Of a stretch of DNA of 64,000 nucleotides, positions 20,601 to 37,015 are shown piece after piece. The stretch is taken from NCBI RefSeq assembly GCF_963675165.1, contig NC_087387.1:3213501-3277500 (forward strand), written 5' to 3'. The DNA comes from Halichondria panicea (Eukaryota; Porifera; Demospongiae; Suberitida; Halichondriidae). The position numbers and the translations under genes are program-made. The notes beneath the pieces are model-generated. The model was given only the letters and a program-made list of their open reading frames with translations. It searched no databases and had not been told where the DNA came from. The number at the start of each line of letters is the position of its first letter. Position 1 is the first letter of the stretch.

Positions 20601-21302
20601 ATGGCTGCTTCGTCGGCTTCTATTAAGAAGTTGCTCCTGAATTTATTCCCACACTTCTCGATTGCTGTTGCTGCACTCATTATTTCTGCCCAGTTAGCAG
20701 TCATAGGGCTTGTGCTTGTCAGCCCAACAAGTCTTGGGTTGTTTGAGAAGATTTACTCTCGTGGCACATTCAATGAGACAGTTCTTTTGAATGCAGGGCA
20801 AAGCATTGGCCTTGGTATTGCCACAATCCTAATCGTTTTAGAGGGTGTTTTGTTTGGACTCTGGACATCTTATCTAGAATTGCGGATGTCCGTTTTCAGT
20901 GCTTACCTATACATTAAGCCTTCTATGGAATCTGAACCAGAAACAGATCTTTCTCCATCAACAACACGCCCGTTGGTGCAGCAGCAGGACCCTGTTAACT
21001 ACAGCACTTTCCTTCAAAGTCATGTTCCTCCTTCATTCAGATTAAGCACTTTCTTTAGCCTTGATTCATATCTGAAAGATTTAGTCAAGAAAAGAATTGC
21101 TCATTACATTGCTGATATATCGTTTGATGTTGTCCAATTCCTAATGAAATGGACTCTTGCTATTTTGGTGATTCGCGGTAACTGGGTGTCTGTTGGAGTC
21201 ACCATAGCTGGTGGAATTGGCTACCCTATTATACAGTTTTGGAGGAGCCTTCTTGCAATAGATGGAATGAAGACAATTAAACCTTCTGTTCCTGCACGTT
21301 AA
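20601..21302 (+). CDS. Intronless multi-pass membrane protein of unknown function (233 aa)
   Basis: A single uninterrupted frame. I chose the Met at 20601 (MAASSASIKK), which has a favourable A at -3 (ATAATGG); an in-frame Met at 20574 would add nine residues. Four hydrophobic stretches are visible: about residues 17-42 (SIAVAALIISAQLAVIG), 65-95 (GIATILIVLEGVLFGLW), 184-200 (MKWTLAILVI) and 204-224 (GVTIAGGIGYPIIQF). A hydrophilic, acidic Ser/Pro-rich loop (ESEPETDLSPSTT) lies between the second and third. I do not recognise a family. Codon use and length make a real gene likely; the lack of introns contrasts with its neighbours and would fit a retrocopy or a genuinely single-exon gene. TTLL1 starts 635 bp downstream on the same strand. 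Confidence 0.7.
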   Translation: MAASSASIKKLLLNLFPHFSIAVAALIISAQLAVIGLVLVSPTSLGLFEKIYSRGTFNETVLLNAGQSIGLGIATILIVLEGVLFGLWTSYLELRMSVFSAYLYIKPSMESEPETDLSPSTTRPLVQQQDPVNYSTFLQSHVPPSFRLSTFFSLDSYLKDLVKKRIAHYIADISFDVVQFLMKWTLAILVIRGNWVSVGVTIAGGIGYPIIQFWRSLLAIDGMKTIKPSVPAR

Positions 21303-21936
21303 CGTTAATTATGACCCCTTCACATTATGTGCATTATAATTTTGTTGTAGCTATACTCAATGTATAAGTATGTTTTGTGCGAACTGGGAGTAATGTGTGT
21401 TTTGCTGCTTGTTTTCTTGATTATAATGAACTACAGTGTAGATTATACATAGACTTATACATTACTAACACACATCTGTAGCTAGTGGGGCTTACTTAAT
21501 TATGACCCCTTTCATTAGGTATAATTATAATTATGTCCCTGCCGATCGTTCATTATAATTAATTTTTATTGTACATAATTATAATTATATATACCTAATT
21601 AAATTAGGGATGTTTGCGTGAACTGGGAGTAATTCCTGCCTTGTTTTCTTGATGGTAACATTCGCTGTAGCCTCGATCCCAGGGCTACATTCGCTGTAGA
21701 TCTAAATTTATAATTATACAGCCTGCATGCCTACTCTTACATGTAGTACCGGTAATACATCTGTTTACTGAAAGGCTGTACCCAGGGCCAGGCTAAAAAT
21801 TAATGCTGATAATATTCGAAGTTAGTGCCATTAATTTACATGTAAGTAATAATTAGGCCCTTTATAATATGTTTTTTTATATTATAGATCCAGCTATAGC
21901 CTGCCTATAAAATTATAACACACATGTTTACAGGAT
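21303..21936. repeat. Duplicated 3' flank between the membrane-protein gene and TTLL1
   Basis: Two diverged direct copies carry TTAATTATGACCCCTT, then GCGAACTGGGAGTAAT / GCGTGAACTGGGAGTAAT, then CTTGTTTTCTTGAT (first copy about 21305-21440, second about 21497-21655). The motif CTGTAGCTAGTGGGGC also appears twice (21477 and 21945), the second inside the first exon of TTLL1. The TTLL1 promoter must lie in this stretch. Confidence 0.55.
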
Positions 21937-27265
<5,329 letters not shown>

Positions 27266-27477
27266 TGCAACGTGATTTATATAGCCTTAAAATATAAATT
27301 TTATTATTGTGTTAAATAATTATTATACCAATGTACTGTGGTAATTAGTGTTATTTTTCTACACTGTACAAAAAAATGTGCTGGAAACTGCACCACTAAT
27401 TCACTAGAATGTATACTACACACACAATTTCTACAATCTGGTGTAAAATAAAACAGCTCCACTGAAACGGTAGCTAG

Positions 27478-30400
27478 CTAGATTATTTCAACATAGTTCG
27501 CAGGAAAAAGTCCTCTATTGCCATTGATCTCACCAATCCACCAGCCTTCATCCACCTATATAATAAATAACACATTAGTATTTTTTAGTGGCCCGGTATA
27601 CAGTATATATATACATATAGCATAATTATAGGTCCTATATATAATAGCATATAATGTCCGTTCTACTTGTTCTATAATTATTTTGCGGTTATAATTATTA
27701 CCCGAGGCACGCGCGTGCATGGGCAGTCATGGGTATAGTAGTCGATCTGCTGGTTTGTTTGTGATAGCTTTTTCTACTCACCTGGATGCCACAGCACTAC
27801 TGCGTTTACAGCATGGATAGCATTCACACAACAATATTATCTTGGTTTAAATATAGTGGCAGATTTTGTTGTCGAGCAAAAGCTAAGAAGCTTGAACTTG
27901 CACGTTGGCAGCTATACACGTGGCAGACTATTTATTTGCAGCTGAAGTGATCCTGTACCATGCAGGAACAATGGAACAGGGTCACTAAAGTTGAAAGCTA
28001 GAATTGTGACTACACAGTTGTTGACTGACTCAAGCTGGATCCTGTACTCCAGCAGCCTGGCAGGAGCCATACTGTAACACCTCGATTTAAAGCGACCCTC
28101 CAAATACTTATGCGACACTCAGGAGCTTCAGCAATTTTTTGACCTCTAAAAATAGCGACAGCTGCATTGACAATTATTTTTTAATGTCGCGTTCTAAATA
28201 GAGGTAAATGTAGCCACTCCCTATTGTAGCTCACTGGAAAATCAGTGTGTTTAAGCGGCCTGAAATCGAGGCAAATAGACTCTGTAAAGTTACCTCCAAT
28301 TAGATGCGACCCTCTAAATATGCGACACCAGGACTTCAATATAATTTTTCAACCTCCAAAAGAATCGACCCCTGTGGCTTCTTTAAGACTCCAGGTTTCC
28401 ACAATGCATGTCTCGTGTACAAATGTTTCAGCATGCATGCCTCTCCAGTCTGGTTTAGTTTTATTGTTCTTGAGTTGCTAGTTAAAATGTCACGATCACG
28501 CGCCAATGTTACAACGCATGATAATAAAAATTAATCTCTAAGTGTAAGTATACGTGAACCTCCCCCTATAATTCTAAATGCTATATATATAGCTTTGTTC
28601 CTATATACATACAAACTGTATAATGAGGCCCGATTATAAGCGAACATATCACGTGTATCTCGATATACATGCTTGTGATAGAGATCTAGTTAGAATTGCC
28701 GTTTGCTCTCTTTCCAACCAATGCAGATGGCTACATGTACATTGTAGCTAGTGAGTCACCACTTGTCATAGAGGCATCCGCTTACAGGGCGGGGCTTGAA
28801 AAGACTGCATTTATAACTTATTTTATAAGTGCATCCTCGAATAATTAATTGCATAGAGCTTTGCTAATGACCCCATTAACGCAAATTATTCTACTAATCC
28901 CGGTTTACAGTATAGCTGTAGCAGATCGCTGCTACATGCATGTATTATCAATTAAGACAATCAGAGGCAGTAAGCACAACGCTATCTTACATATAATTAT
29001 GTTGTCGCACAAGTATAGTAACATCAACTAGAGCACTGAAGTGGAAACCCTCGGCTGGTGACATGATAACTATAGAAACCGAGTGATATATAATACAACT
29101 ATGTAGTATTATGACTGAGCAGCAACTCAGGAGCAGTAAAACCGGAGGCATGCTGAACTATTGAGAACGTGGTACGTACATGACATATGAGACATGCACT
29201 GAGGACTAGGATCACAGAAAGGAGCCTAGAGTCTTAGAAGTAGTTAACCTGTAGAAGTATAGCTCCTGGCTAGTTTTTGCTGGCAAAGGAGACTACAATT
29301 CAAGAGAGGCCACTTCAAAAAAGGCGTTTATTAGCCCCAGCTAATTCAACAACCTTTAGTTTTGTTCTTTACCTCCACAAACTCGAACTCTGCCATGAGA
29401 AAGTCTTTCAAAAGCACTAACAAGCTGCTATCTAGCTAGCCTCGAGACCAGGCCGATTAAAATACGGCCTGGTTTCTATTGCATGGGTGATAGTACACAT
29501 GCGCGAACTGAGTTACTTTAGTAAACCTTCGTAAAATTATACCGTAAACTATTTTGTTTACTAGTTTCTTTCCGTATTAATTTTAACAAATATTTGTCTC
29601 CTGTGAAGCTGTGGCTTATGCTCTCTATTGCGTTGTCGAGAAGACTTACTGGCTAGCTGTGGCCCTCTATGGTGTTGTCGAGAAGGCTTGCACACTAGTC
29701 TGAAGCCAGAAGAATTAAGCTCTCATTTGTACAGAAACCAAGTTCAAAACATCACGACCATCCAACCATCATAGAGGTACTATTATAGATGAGAGCCTCG
29801 ATCTTCTGGTTTCAGACTAGTGTGCAAGCCTTCTCGACAACACCATAGAGTGCCTATATATAGATGAGAGCCTCTTCTGGTTTCAGACTAGTGTGCAAGC
29901 CTTCTCGACAACACCATAGAGTGCCACAGCTAGCTAGCTAGGCTATAAAAGCACATAGTAATAGTACGTGGGCGTGTATGGACCACGCCTATGATTATTT
30001 ACACATGCAATAGACACCAGGCGTATTTTAATCGGCCTGGATTCGAGGCTACTATCTAGCTAGCAGCTACCGTAGATACCAGTATCAATATGGCTGCCAT
30101 GCACATGCAGAGACATAGCTTCTGAGGCTAATTTTGAGAGCATCTTCTATTGCGCTGAAGATGATGGGCTAAAGGGAGGCTACTATTTGAGTGCGACCTT
30201 TATAAAAGAGTAGTCTCTGATTAAGCATATACCGTACAGCAGGTAATTTTTGCGAGGTAAAAAATTTGTTAAACTCGAGAAACGGTGGTTTTTGTGAGTA
30301 AAAATTCGTTTAGTCTCGTTGCCTGCCTGCATTTTTACGTTCCCGTAAGCCACGTACGCCTACGTTAAAATTTCGTGGAGGTCAGCTTTCCCACGAAAAT

Positions 30401-33400
30401 AACGAATATTTTACCCCGAAAATTACCCGCTATACGGTATACGATAATTATTACAAGAACAGTAGTCGTTTACGACTACTGGATGTCTAGCATTATAGAA
30501 TGACACTTCTAGTTTTCAACAGAATTGACGTACCTCTTCGATATTCATAATTATGTCTCCTGGGTCAAAACTGATCTCATCATCACCAGCTAATTGGATG
30601 GAATACAATTGAACTTACATTGTGCATGCACAAGTACATGTACTGACATACCTGCTTCATAGTCATACACAGCTTTAGCAGATTTCCCACTACCATCCTG
30701 CAGGTACAGGACATGCATTGGAATGCTCTAACTGCACTTACAAAAATAATGTGTTTTCTTACTTCTGGCTGTTCTTCATAGCCCTCTTGAGGCTGCTCAT
30801 TGTAAGCATCCTCCGGTGGTTGCTCATCATAAACGTCTTCTGGTTGCTCATCATAGGCTGCTGTCTGATCATCATAACTCTCTTGGGGCTGCTGATCATA
30901 GCCATCGTCTTCTAGCGGTTGGTCACCATCGTCTTCTTGTGGTTGGTCATCATAAACTTCTTTGGGTTGCTCCTCATACCCTTGGTCAGCGCTAAATTCT
31001 TGTTCTTCTTCATATTTGGGTTCTTCACGAGGGGGCTCACTTACTACAGCTACTGGTTCTCGTGGAATGTTTACAGGCTTACGAGGTGGGGGAGGCTAAA
31101 TGTGAGAGAAATTGTAATGTATTGGTGGTTTGACTTTATGGTAACATGCAGCGGCATAAGGAAATATGATTGTTTGTGTTTGTCCGTGTGTGTGCTCTAT
31201 CTACTCTGAAAGGTGCAATGCAGTAGGTTTCTAGCCACGTTTTCTTAGTGTAAAGTTTAGTTCTCGAGTTATGGCTACTTTTGTTACAGCAAAATCTGTT
31301 GATAATTAAATAGCTGGCATAAAAACTGCAGACAAACCGTATACATTGTGTAAGTTAGCTCGATCTGTACTATACAGCGCTATATATAGCTAATTCTATA
31401 AAGAACAATTTTTGTGTAGAATTGCTAATTGACCCACGAAAACAGCGAAATTTAAGGCCCTAGAAAATCTGCCATGCCCAAGTCTGAAGGGCAGTCTGAC
31501 AATTAATCAAAGCAGGCAAAAATTTGTCATAACTCGAGAAATGTACGAAATAAAATCCCCCAAAACGTGGCTAAAAGCATATACTTATAGAAGAACCTGC
31601 ATCGCAACTTTAGAACAGTTACAGGAAAACACATTGAAACCCCCACACAAAGTACCATACATGCCTCTGGACAGCACAGCATAAATATACATTCACCTGA
31701 CCTCAGGGTTAGATGCTGCCATGTTCTCAAACCTGGCACGAATGTTTCCAGCTTGACCTTCTGGTGAGCACAAAAACGGTAGATAACAGTACACTAAACA
31801 TAACAGTTATGTACTAACTTGAAACTCCTCTATCCGTTCTTAGATCGCTTTTAACATCTTGCATATCATCGTAACCTCCAGCAGACTAGATATACATGTA
31901 AAATTTCCACGAGTAAAAGTGCAAACTATTTGAATATAGTGCATATTAATATCCTACAGAAAACAGGTAACATAATTTTATCAGGACGGGTAGTGGGGTC
32001 CACAGCATTAATTGCTCAGCCTGAAAAGGCATGGCGTTTAGTCGCTACCATGCCCAATAACCAAGTAACATGGAAATATTGCAGCCCAGAAATACATGAT
32101 TGTAGCACTAATTGTCAACTCCACACAGCCTTACAGCATCTTGGTTTCCTGTTTCCACACCATACTTTCCTCCGAATCCCTTGGACCCATCACTTTGGGA
32201 CTGATGTTTTGACAAACCAGCCTGGTACTCAAAACCCACTGCTGACTGCATGATTTGTGAAATGAGATCACACATTCCTATATACATATGTATAATTATG
32301 CGTAATATTCTATGTCGCATGCTACCGGCATTTCCAGCATGTTATACATGTATGTACCAGTAACCTTCATGTTACGTACATGACGGTTTTCACAGTATGC
32401 ATGTTGACATGCTTGTAACATGCATGTGATTTGCGCTTAAATTATGGTGGTGCTGTGATTACATAAATTACGGTATTATAATTATACATGTACATGTATG
32501 AAATAAGAAGACAAGACTGTATTAATTATAATACCGTATTTACTTGATTAAACGCCCATGGTAAAAGTTCTGTAAACGTTCATCTTAAATAATCGCCCAT
32601 GTATGGGGCGTGACACTGTGGGTGGAGCTGAATTAGCATGTGGAACCAGTTGCAAGCATGACAGCATAGAATAATAGATACTATTTACGATGGCAGAGAG
32701 AGAGATACCGACCACTCCTACGACTTAAGATTTAAGCTGAGAGCTGTGGTAACAGCCAAAAAGAGCATAATAACTGCTGCTGTGCAAGAGTTTGGAGTAG
32801 ACATAACAATAAACGCCCCCTCAATAAACTTCGATATGAAATAAACGCCCGGGTGTTTAATCAAGTACGGTATATAATTATTATCTTTCAGAATGATAAT
32901 TCCATAGGAGTCACACATGAAAGAGAATCAGCCCCCTTATAATAATTATATATCACTGCACGCTACTGTACGTAACATCACCACCAACTTATGTTCCAAA
33001 CATTCATGTTGTCTGCATGTCACGGATTTTGCATGTACATTAACCGCATGTGTAGTATGCGTGTGCATGTTCCATGCGTAAGCCCATACCGACAATAACA
33101 TTTGTGCATTCACGCATGGAAAATTCCCCAAATTTTGTTGCATGTACATGTACATGCTGCACACTTTTTGTGACCAGTAGAATAATTTACCTGATCTTGG
33201 TGTTCTTTCTGTACACCGTACTTCCCTCCAAACCCTTTGGAGGCATCACTCTGTGAGGTATGATGGGCCAGCTTCTCCTGGTGATCCCAGCCAACCGCAT
33301 TCTAAAATTGGGGACAGGGACTCAGGGTGTCATACAGGATTTTAAAGTACATTTAGAATGGGGAAATAAAAGCACGCGGAGTGTGTCGCCCGCTACCGGG

Positions 33401-36400
33401 AACCCAGGGGCATGTCCCCTGGAAAATTTGTTAATTAGGTGGTCTTAGGTGAATTCTGGTGGGTTTTGGGGTTGCCTTTGCATATACAACAAGTACCCGA
33501 AAGAAAATTTAAGGGGGGGGAATTTGAGCCAGAGGGGGATACCCCCTTCCCCCTGTATGACATCCTGCAGGTACATGTATATCTTCACCTATGCCACGTA
33601 TGCTGAGAGGAGGTGATACATACCTTGTCTACTCTGTCTTTTTGAACACCATACTTTCCACCAAAGCCTTTAGAAGCATCAGTCTGCGACTCATGCTTTG
33701 ACAAACCAGCCTGATAATCCCATCCTTCAGCACTCTATCATTTACATGTCATGTGATACAATTCAAACTTACATAATTGCATAACATGCGACGTTACCTG
33801 ATCCTTGGTTTGCTGAACTCCAAACTTTCCACCAAACCCTTTTGCACCATCAGTTTGTGAAGCATGCTTGGCCAGGTTGGCTTGATAGTCCCAACCAACG
33901 GCAGACTAACATGCAGAAAAATAAGCAAGTTACGAGTACGTAGCATTATGAATAGAAACAGCACAACATCTACATGTATCCTCTGTAAAAAAATTGCAAG
34001 CTAGCACTCTGCCTACAGATGTACAGTAGATAAAAAAATGTTTACCTTATCTTTAGTCTGCTGAACTCCGTATTTGCCACCAAAGCCTTTAGCAGCATCT
34101 GTCTGTGACTGGTGCTTGGTAAGATTGGCCTGGTACTCCCATCCCATTGCCGACTGCAAACAATAATTATAGTGCATGTAAATCATCACATGATAATCGC
34201 ACCTGCATTGCGACTGTCAAGCAGACAGAGCAGTCATATACACACACAGATGCAAACAAAATACACTACTGTATAACATGTACGCTGTGAATGTTGTACC
34301 ATGTAAGCCGTTCCTACAATGTAACACGACAATAATATGTGTGCATGCATGGAAAACGTCCCAAAAGCATGCTTGTTCAGGCTTCTCCCCTAAACACTTC
34401 AGCTCCCCCCCAACAGTCTTTTAGCTACTAATTATATAATGGCATTCAAATTGCATTCTGACTCAACCAGCTTTTAAATTACCGTATTTCTTGTGTGGCT
34501 ACACCTAGAAGTACATGTATATGAACCAATTAAAACAAACAACTCGCCTTGTCCTGTCTATCATTCTGCACACCATAGGTACCACCATATCCTTTCGCAG
34601 AGTCACTTTGAGAGTGATGAGCACTTTTAGACTTTAATTGGGTATCTTCTTTTTTTACCCGCTCCCTGATCTGAGACATACTACACAAAAGTGATACCAT
34701 TGATACAACATTTAGCATGACAATTAGATGTAGTGTGCATGTAACACGCATATGCATGTTACAAAATGTCATAAAAATTAATTATGTTACGTTATAGCAA
34801 CATTATAATAGTTAGCAATATTATAATACACTTAACATTGCTTTTCACAACATCATACGTGTTATAATACAGTTAAGCCTCGATTATCCGACACCTGGTG
34901 TCCCCGGAGAGCTGCAGTATTCGGACACTAGAATGACTCTCAATTAGTCACGCCCATCAAAAATTCGAGTAGCAAAATTATCAAAAGATGTTCAGATCTA
35001 GGAAGCAAGCTATACTGTTGGCTAAGCTGAATTTATACAGCTAGTCGGGTAATAATTTTAGCGTTTTTAGATCTTTCTTTGTTTTTAGGGTTTAATTTTG
35101 GCAGATTTGCAGCAAATTCATTAGCACAATATTTGTCAAAAGATGAGCTGAATGTAAGTTTAGGAGTCATATACAGACGAAACAAGGGCTAGCTTGCTTA
35201 ACATACTGGTTGACTTGTGTACTAACCTGACAGCACCAGTTCTTTCATCTGATCCTTCAATAGTTTTTGAGCCCCATCTTTGTTCTTGCTCAGAAACATC
35301 ATTCTATAACGATATTAAATCAGTATGATTTCAACAAACATTATACGTACCCATTCTCGGTAAACATGTATGCATGCATGGTTAAAGCAATACTGAAAAT
35401 GATCTCTAAATACACAACATCCTAAGTTCAACAAAGGAGTGCTAGTGTTCCTGAATACATGTATATACTATGGCCATCTGTCATACCTGAATATACCGTA
35501 ATACAGTGGACTAGAGGACAACCTCTTTATAACTATAACACGGATTGAAATCACTATCTAAGTACACAGAAACAACCTCCCACAAGCGGACCTTCTTGAT
35601 TCCAGACAGAGGACAAGCTTCGTGCTTCCAACTGACCAACTCTGTGCAAAACTGCCTCTTATAACGGATAAATTGGAAACCACACCCATATTTTATATCC
35701 AATATGGTAGAGGTCGTTGCAATGTTATTACTAATCATACTGCCGTTTTGGCATGCTGCAAAGAATGTTTTATATCTTTGATTTCAGCAAGTTCCTTGAA
35801 CTAGAAATAGGGTCCATACAACAATCCATACAACAATACATGAACAATACATGCTACATGTATCTGTATCTATAATTCCTTGATATGGCATAAATATAAA
35901 CCTCCCACCGGAGGACAAAAGCTCTGCTCCAAAAGTGACCTTTATTCGGAGGTTCCACTGTACCTCGGATTCAGTTTAATATGAAATATGTGACACGTAA
36001 ACTTGTATACATAATCGTTCGACACTGTTTGGAGGTGGACGTCAACAAAACAGTGTCTATATTTTAAAGGCTTGAACATATTTAATCTGAAGTACTACGT
36101 GTGTATAGCTAAACTAAGCTAGAGCTCTGCTAGATAATCAGTGCGCATGCGCAAACTTTTCCCTTGAGGCTTGACTACAGCACAACAAGTTTACTTTGCT
36201 TGACAACGGGATACTACATGTACTGTATGTATTAAAGTTGCAGGTATACTAAGTCCCATAGTATACCTCCTCGATCACTAAGGCACTCAGAGGCACTTTT
36301 CTCATGTACTTCTCATGCTCATGTAGATCTTATCTACTAGTGTACGTCTAAAGAGTAGACTGTCTTCTATAGCTACCAGAATTTTGCTCACTACAATTAA

Positions 36401-36492
36401 CTCACTACAAAGTCCGGGTCTGTCTCCCAGTCATCATCATCAGCTTGAGTGATTGTCTTCACTTCTTTTGATCCTAGTTGAGATCTCCACAT
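27478..36492 (-). CDS. CTTN: Cortactin (494 aa, 14 exons)
   Basis: Minus-strand exons: 36492-36406, 35303-35227, 34680-34548, 34153-34046, 33905-33798, 33734-33624, 33301-33191, 32245-32135, 31885-31819, 31760-31702, 31095-30763, 30697-30652, 30589-30534, 27555-27478; sum 1485 nt. The N-terminal acidic motif [20 protein letters not shown] is the Arp2/3-binding site. One partial and five complete F-actin-binding repeats follow, each of the form SAVGWDYQA ... [11 protein letters not shown] (36 or 37 residues), one repeat per phase-0 exon. Then come a short helical part ([10 protein letters not shown]), a PPPPRKP motif, an acidic linker with repeated YDEQP-type units, and a C-terminal SH3 ([41 protein letters not shown]). 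Cortactin stabilises branched actin at the cell cortex. The intron after exon 3 has a GC donor (AAG|GCGAGT). The proline-rich, Tyr-phosphorylated region of vertebrates is replaced by the acidic repeats. Confidence 0.96.
27695..28075 (-). repeat. Interspersed repeat family B, inverted copy in cortactin's last intron
   Basis: Reverse of the family B order: CCCGAGGCACGCGCGT, CTCACCTGGATGCCACAGCA, CGTTTACAGCATGGATAG, GGTCACTAAAG. It is followed by a region rich in GCGACCCTC / GCGACAC motifs (28080-28340), a second repeat type also present at 50380-51010. Confidence 0.7.
29025..29290 (+). repeat. Interspersed repeat family B, 5' part
   Basis: GAGCACTGAAGTGGAAACCC then TCGGCTGGTGACATGATAA through CTCCTGGCTAG, matching the first half of 9870-10680. 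Interrupted at its right by the next element. Confidence 0.6.
29442..30056. mobile_element. Hairpin-ended element with an internal duplicated foldback
   Basis: Both ends are inverted copies of a sequence that is itself a hairpin: TAGCCTCGAGACCAGGCCG ATTAAAATA CGGCCTGG at the left; CCAGGCGTATTTTAATCGGC then CTGGATTCGAGGCTA at the right. Inside, GTTGTCGAGAAGGCTTGCAC (29672) is repeated inverted twice (29831 and 29901), the two inverted copies being a tandem duplication of about 70 bp. No coding capacity. Confidence 0.75.
30229..30441. mobile_element. MITE family D, copy in cortactin intron
   Basis: Begins ATACCGTACAGCAGGTAATT and ends AATTACCCGCTATACGGTAT; same ends as the element at 11927-12130. 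It stops about 90 bp before the GGAGACATAATTATG-containing SH3 exon. Confidence 0.8.
31225..31590. repeat. Foldback related to family A
   Basis: TTCTAGCCACGTTTTCTTAG ... TTCTCGAGTTATGGCTAC is repeated in inverted orientation at 31525-31580 (CATAACTCGAGAAAT ... AAAACGTGGCTAAAAGC). The CTCGAGTTATG core is shared with family A repeats. Within a cortactin intron. Confidence 0.5.
32531..32873. mobile_element. MITE (ATACCGTATTTACTTGATTA ends)
   Basis: Left end ATACCGTATTTACTTGATTA followed by AACGCCC; right end GGGTGTTTAATCAAGTACGGTAT is the complement. A duplicated AAACGCCC motif is inside. Located between two cortactin repeat exons. Confidence 0.8.
33327..33563. mobile_element. MITE (GTGTCATACAGG ends)
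   Basis: GGTGTCATACAGGATTTTAA at the left and CCCCCTGTATGACATC at the right are inverted. Contains G-rich and C-rich tracts (AAGGGGGGGG and ACCCCCTTCCCCC). A larger relative is at 57068-57532. It fills most of the intron between two cortactin actin-binding-repeat exons. Confidence 0.75.
35502..35962. mobile_element. Pogo-like MITE in cortactin intron 1
   Basis: Starts CAGTGGACTAGAGGACAACC and ends GGTTCCACTG next to TA on both sides. CAGTGGA/TCCACTG ends with TA duplication suggest the pogo/Tigger group. The arms are diverged internally. Confidence 0.5.
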
Positions 36493-37015
36493 GATGGAAC
36501 CTACACATGACGGAACCTACACTAAACAAACGGTAGTTCTGCAGTTGAATCCAAAAGATTATACACAATTCCGTCGCTAGAGTATTAGGCCTATATCACA
36601 CTTTTACGAGATGATAAACCCCACAATGCAAAGCTAGTATATTAAGGATACTACTACAAAAAATCTTTCATTAATATTTTTGAGACAATTTTCTCAGTTT
36701 TGTAGTCTACTCATTGTGATACATGTTCTTGTCTTAGGTATCAAATACAAGAGCCTTTACCTTAGGCGCTTAGGTACCTCAAGATCACACAAAGTCCCAC
36801 TCGAGTCAACTTAGTCACTGTATTACTGCACAACTTTATAGAGTAAACGTGCCCAATTATAGTAAAAACCCCACCTCTTTGCGAAAAGTAGGTGGAGTTT
36901 CATGAGCATTTTTGTAATCTCGGGGGGGCCGGGGGGGGGGGGGGGCACATGCCACATGTGCTGCGCTGGTACATGTACATGGTGGACATAATAGCCAGAG
37001 CATAATATAATAGCT
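36493..37015. promoter_or_regulatory. Divergent promoter region of cortactin and CIAO3
   Basis: The two start codons point away from each other across 523 bp. The region contains a G tract (about 36922-36945) near the CIAO3 side and no recognised mobile element. It must contain both promoters and both 5' UTRs unless unseen non-coding exons lie further out. Confidence 0.6.

Noticed and set aside
30718..31209. Two hydrophobic plus-strand frames resembling membrane segments
   Set aside because: Antisense of the acidic cortactin linker exon: Glu/Asp/Gln codons read as Leu/Ile/Val on the other strand.
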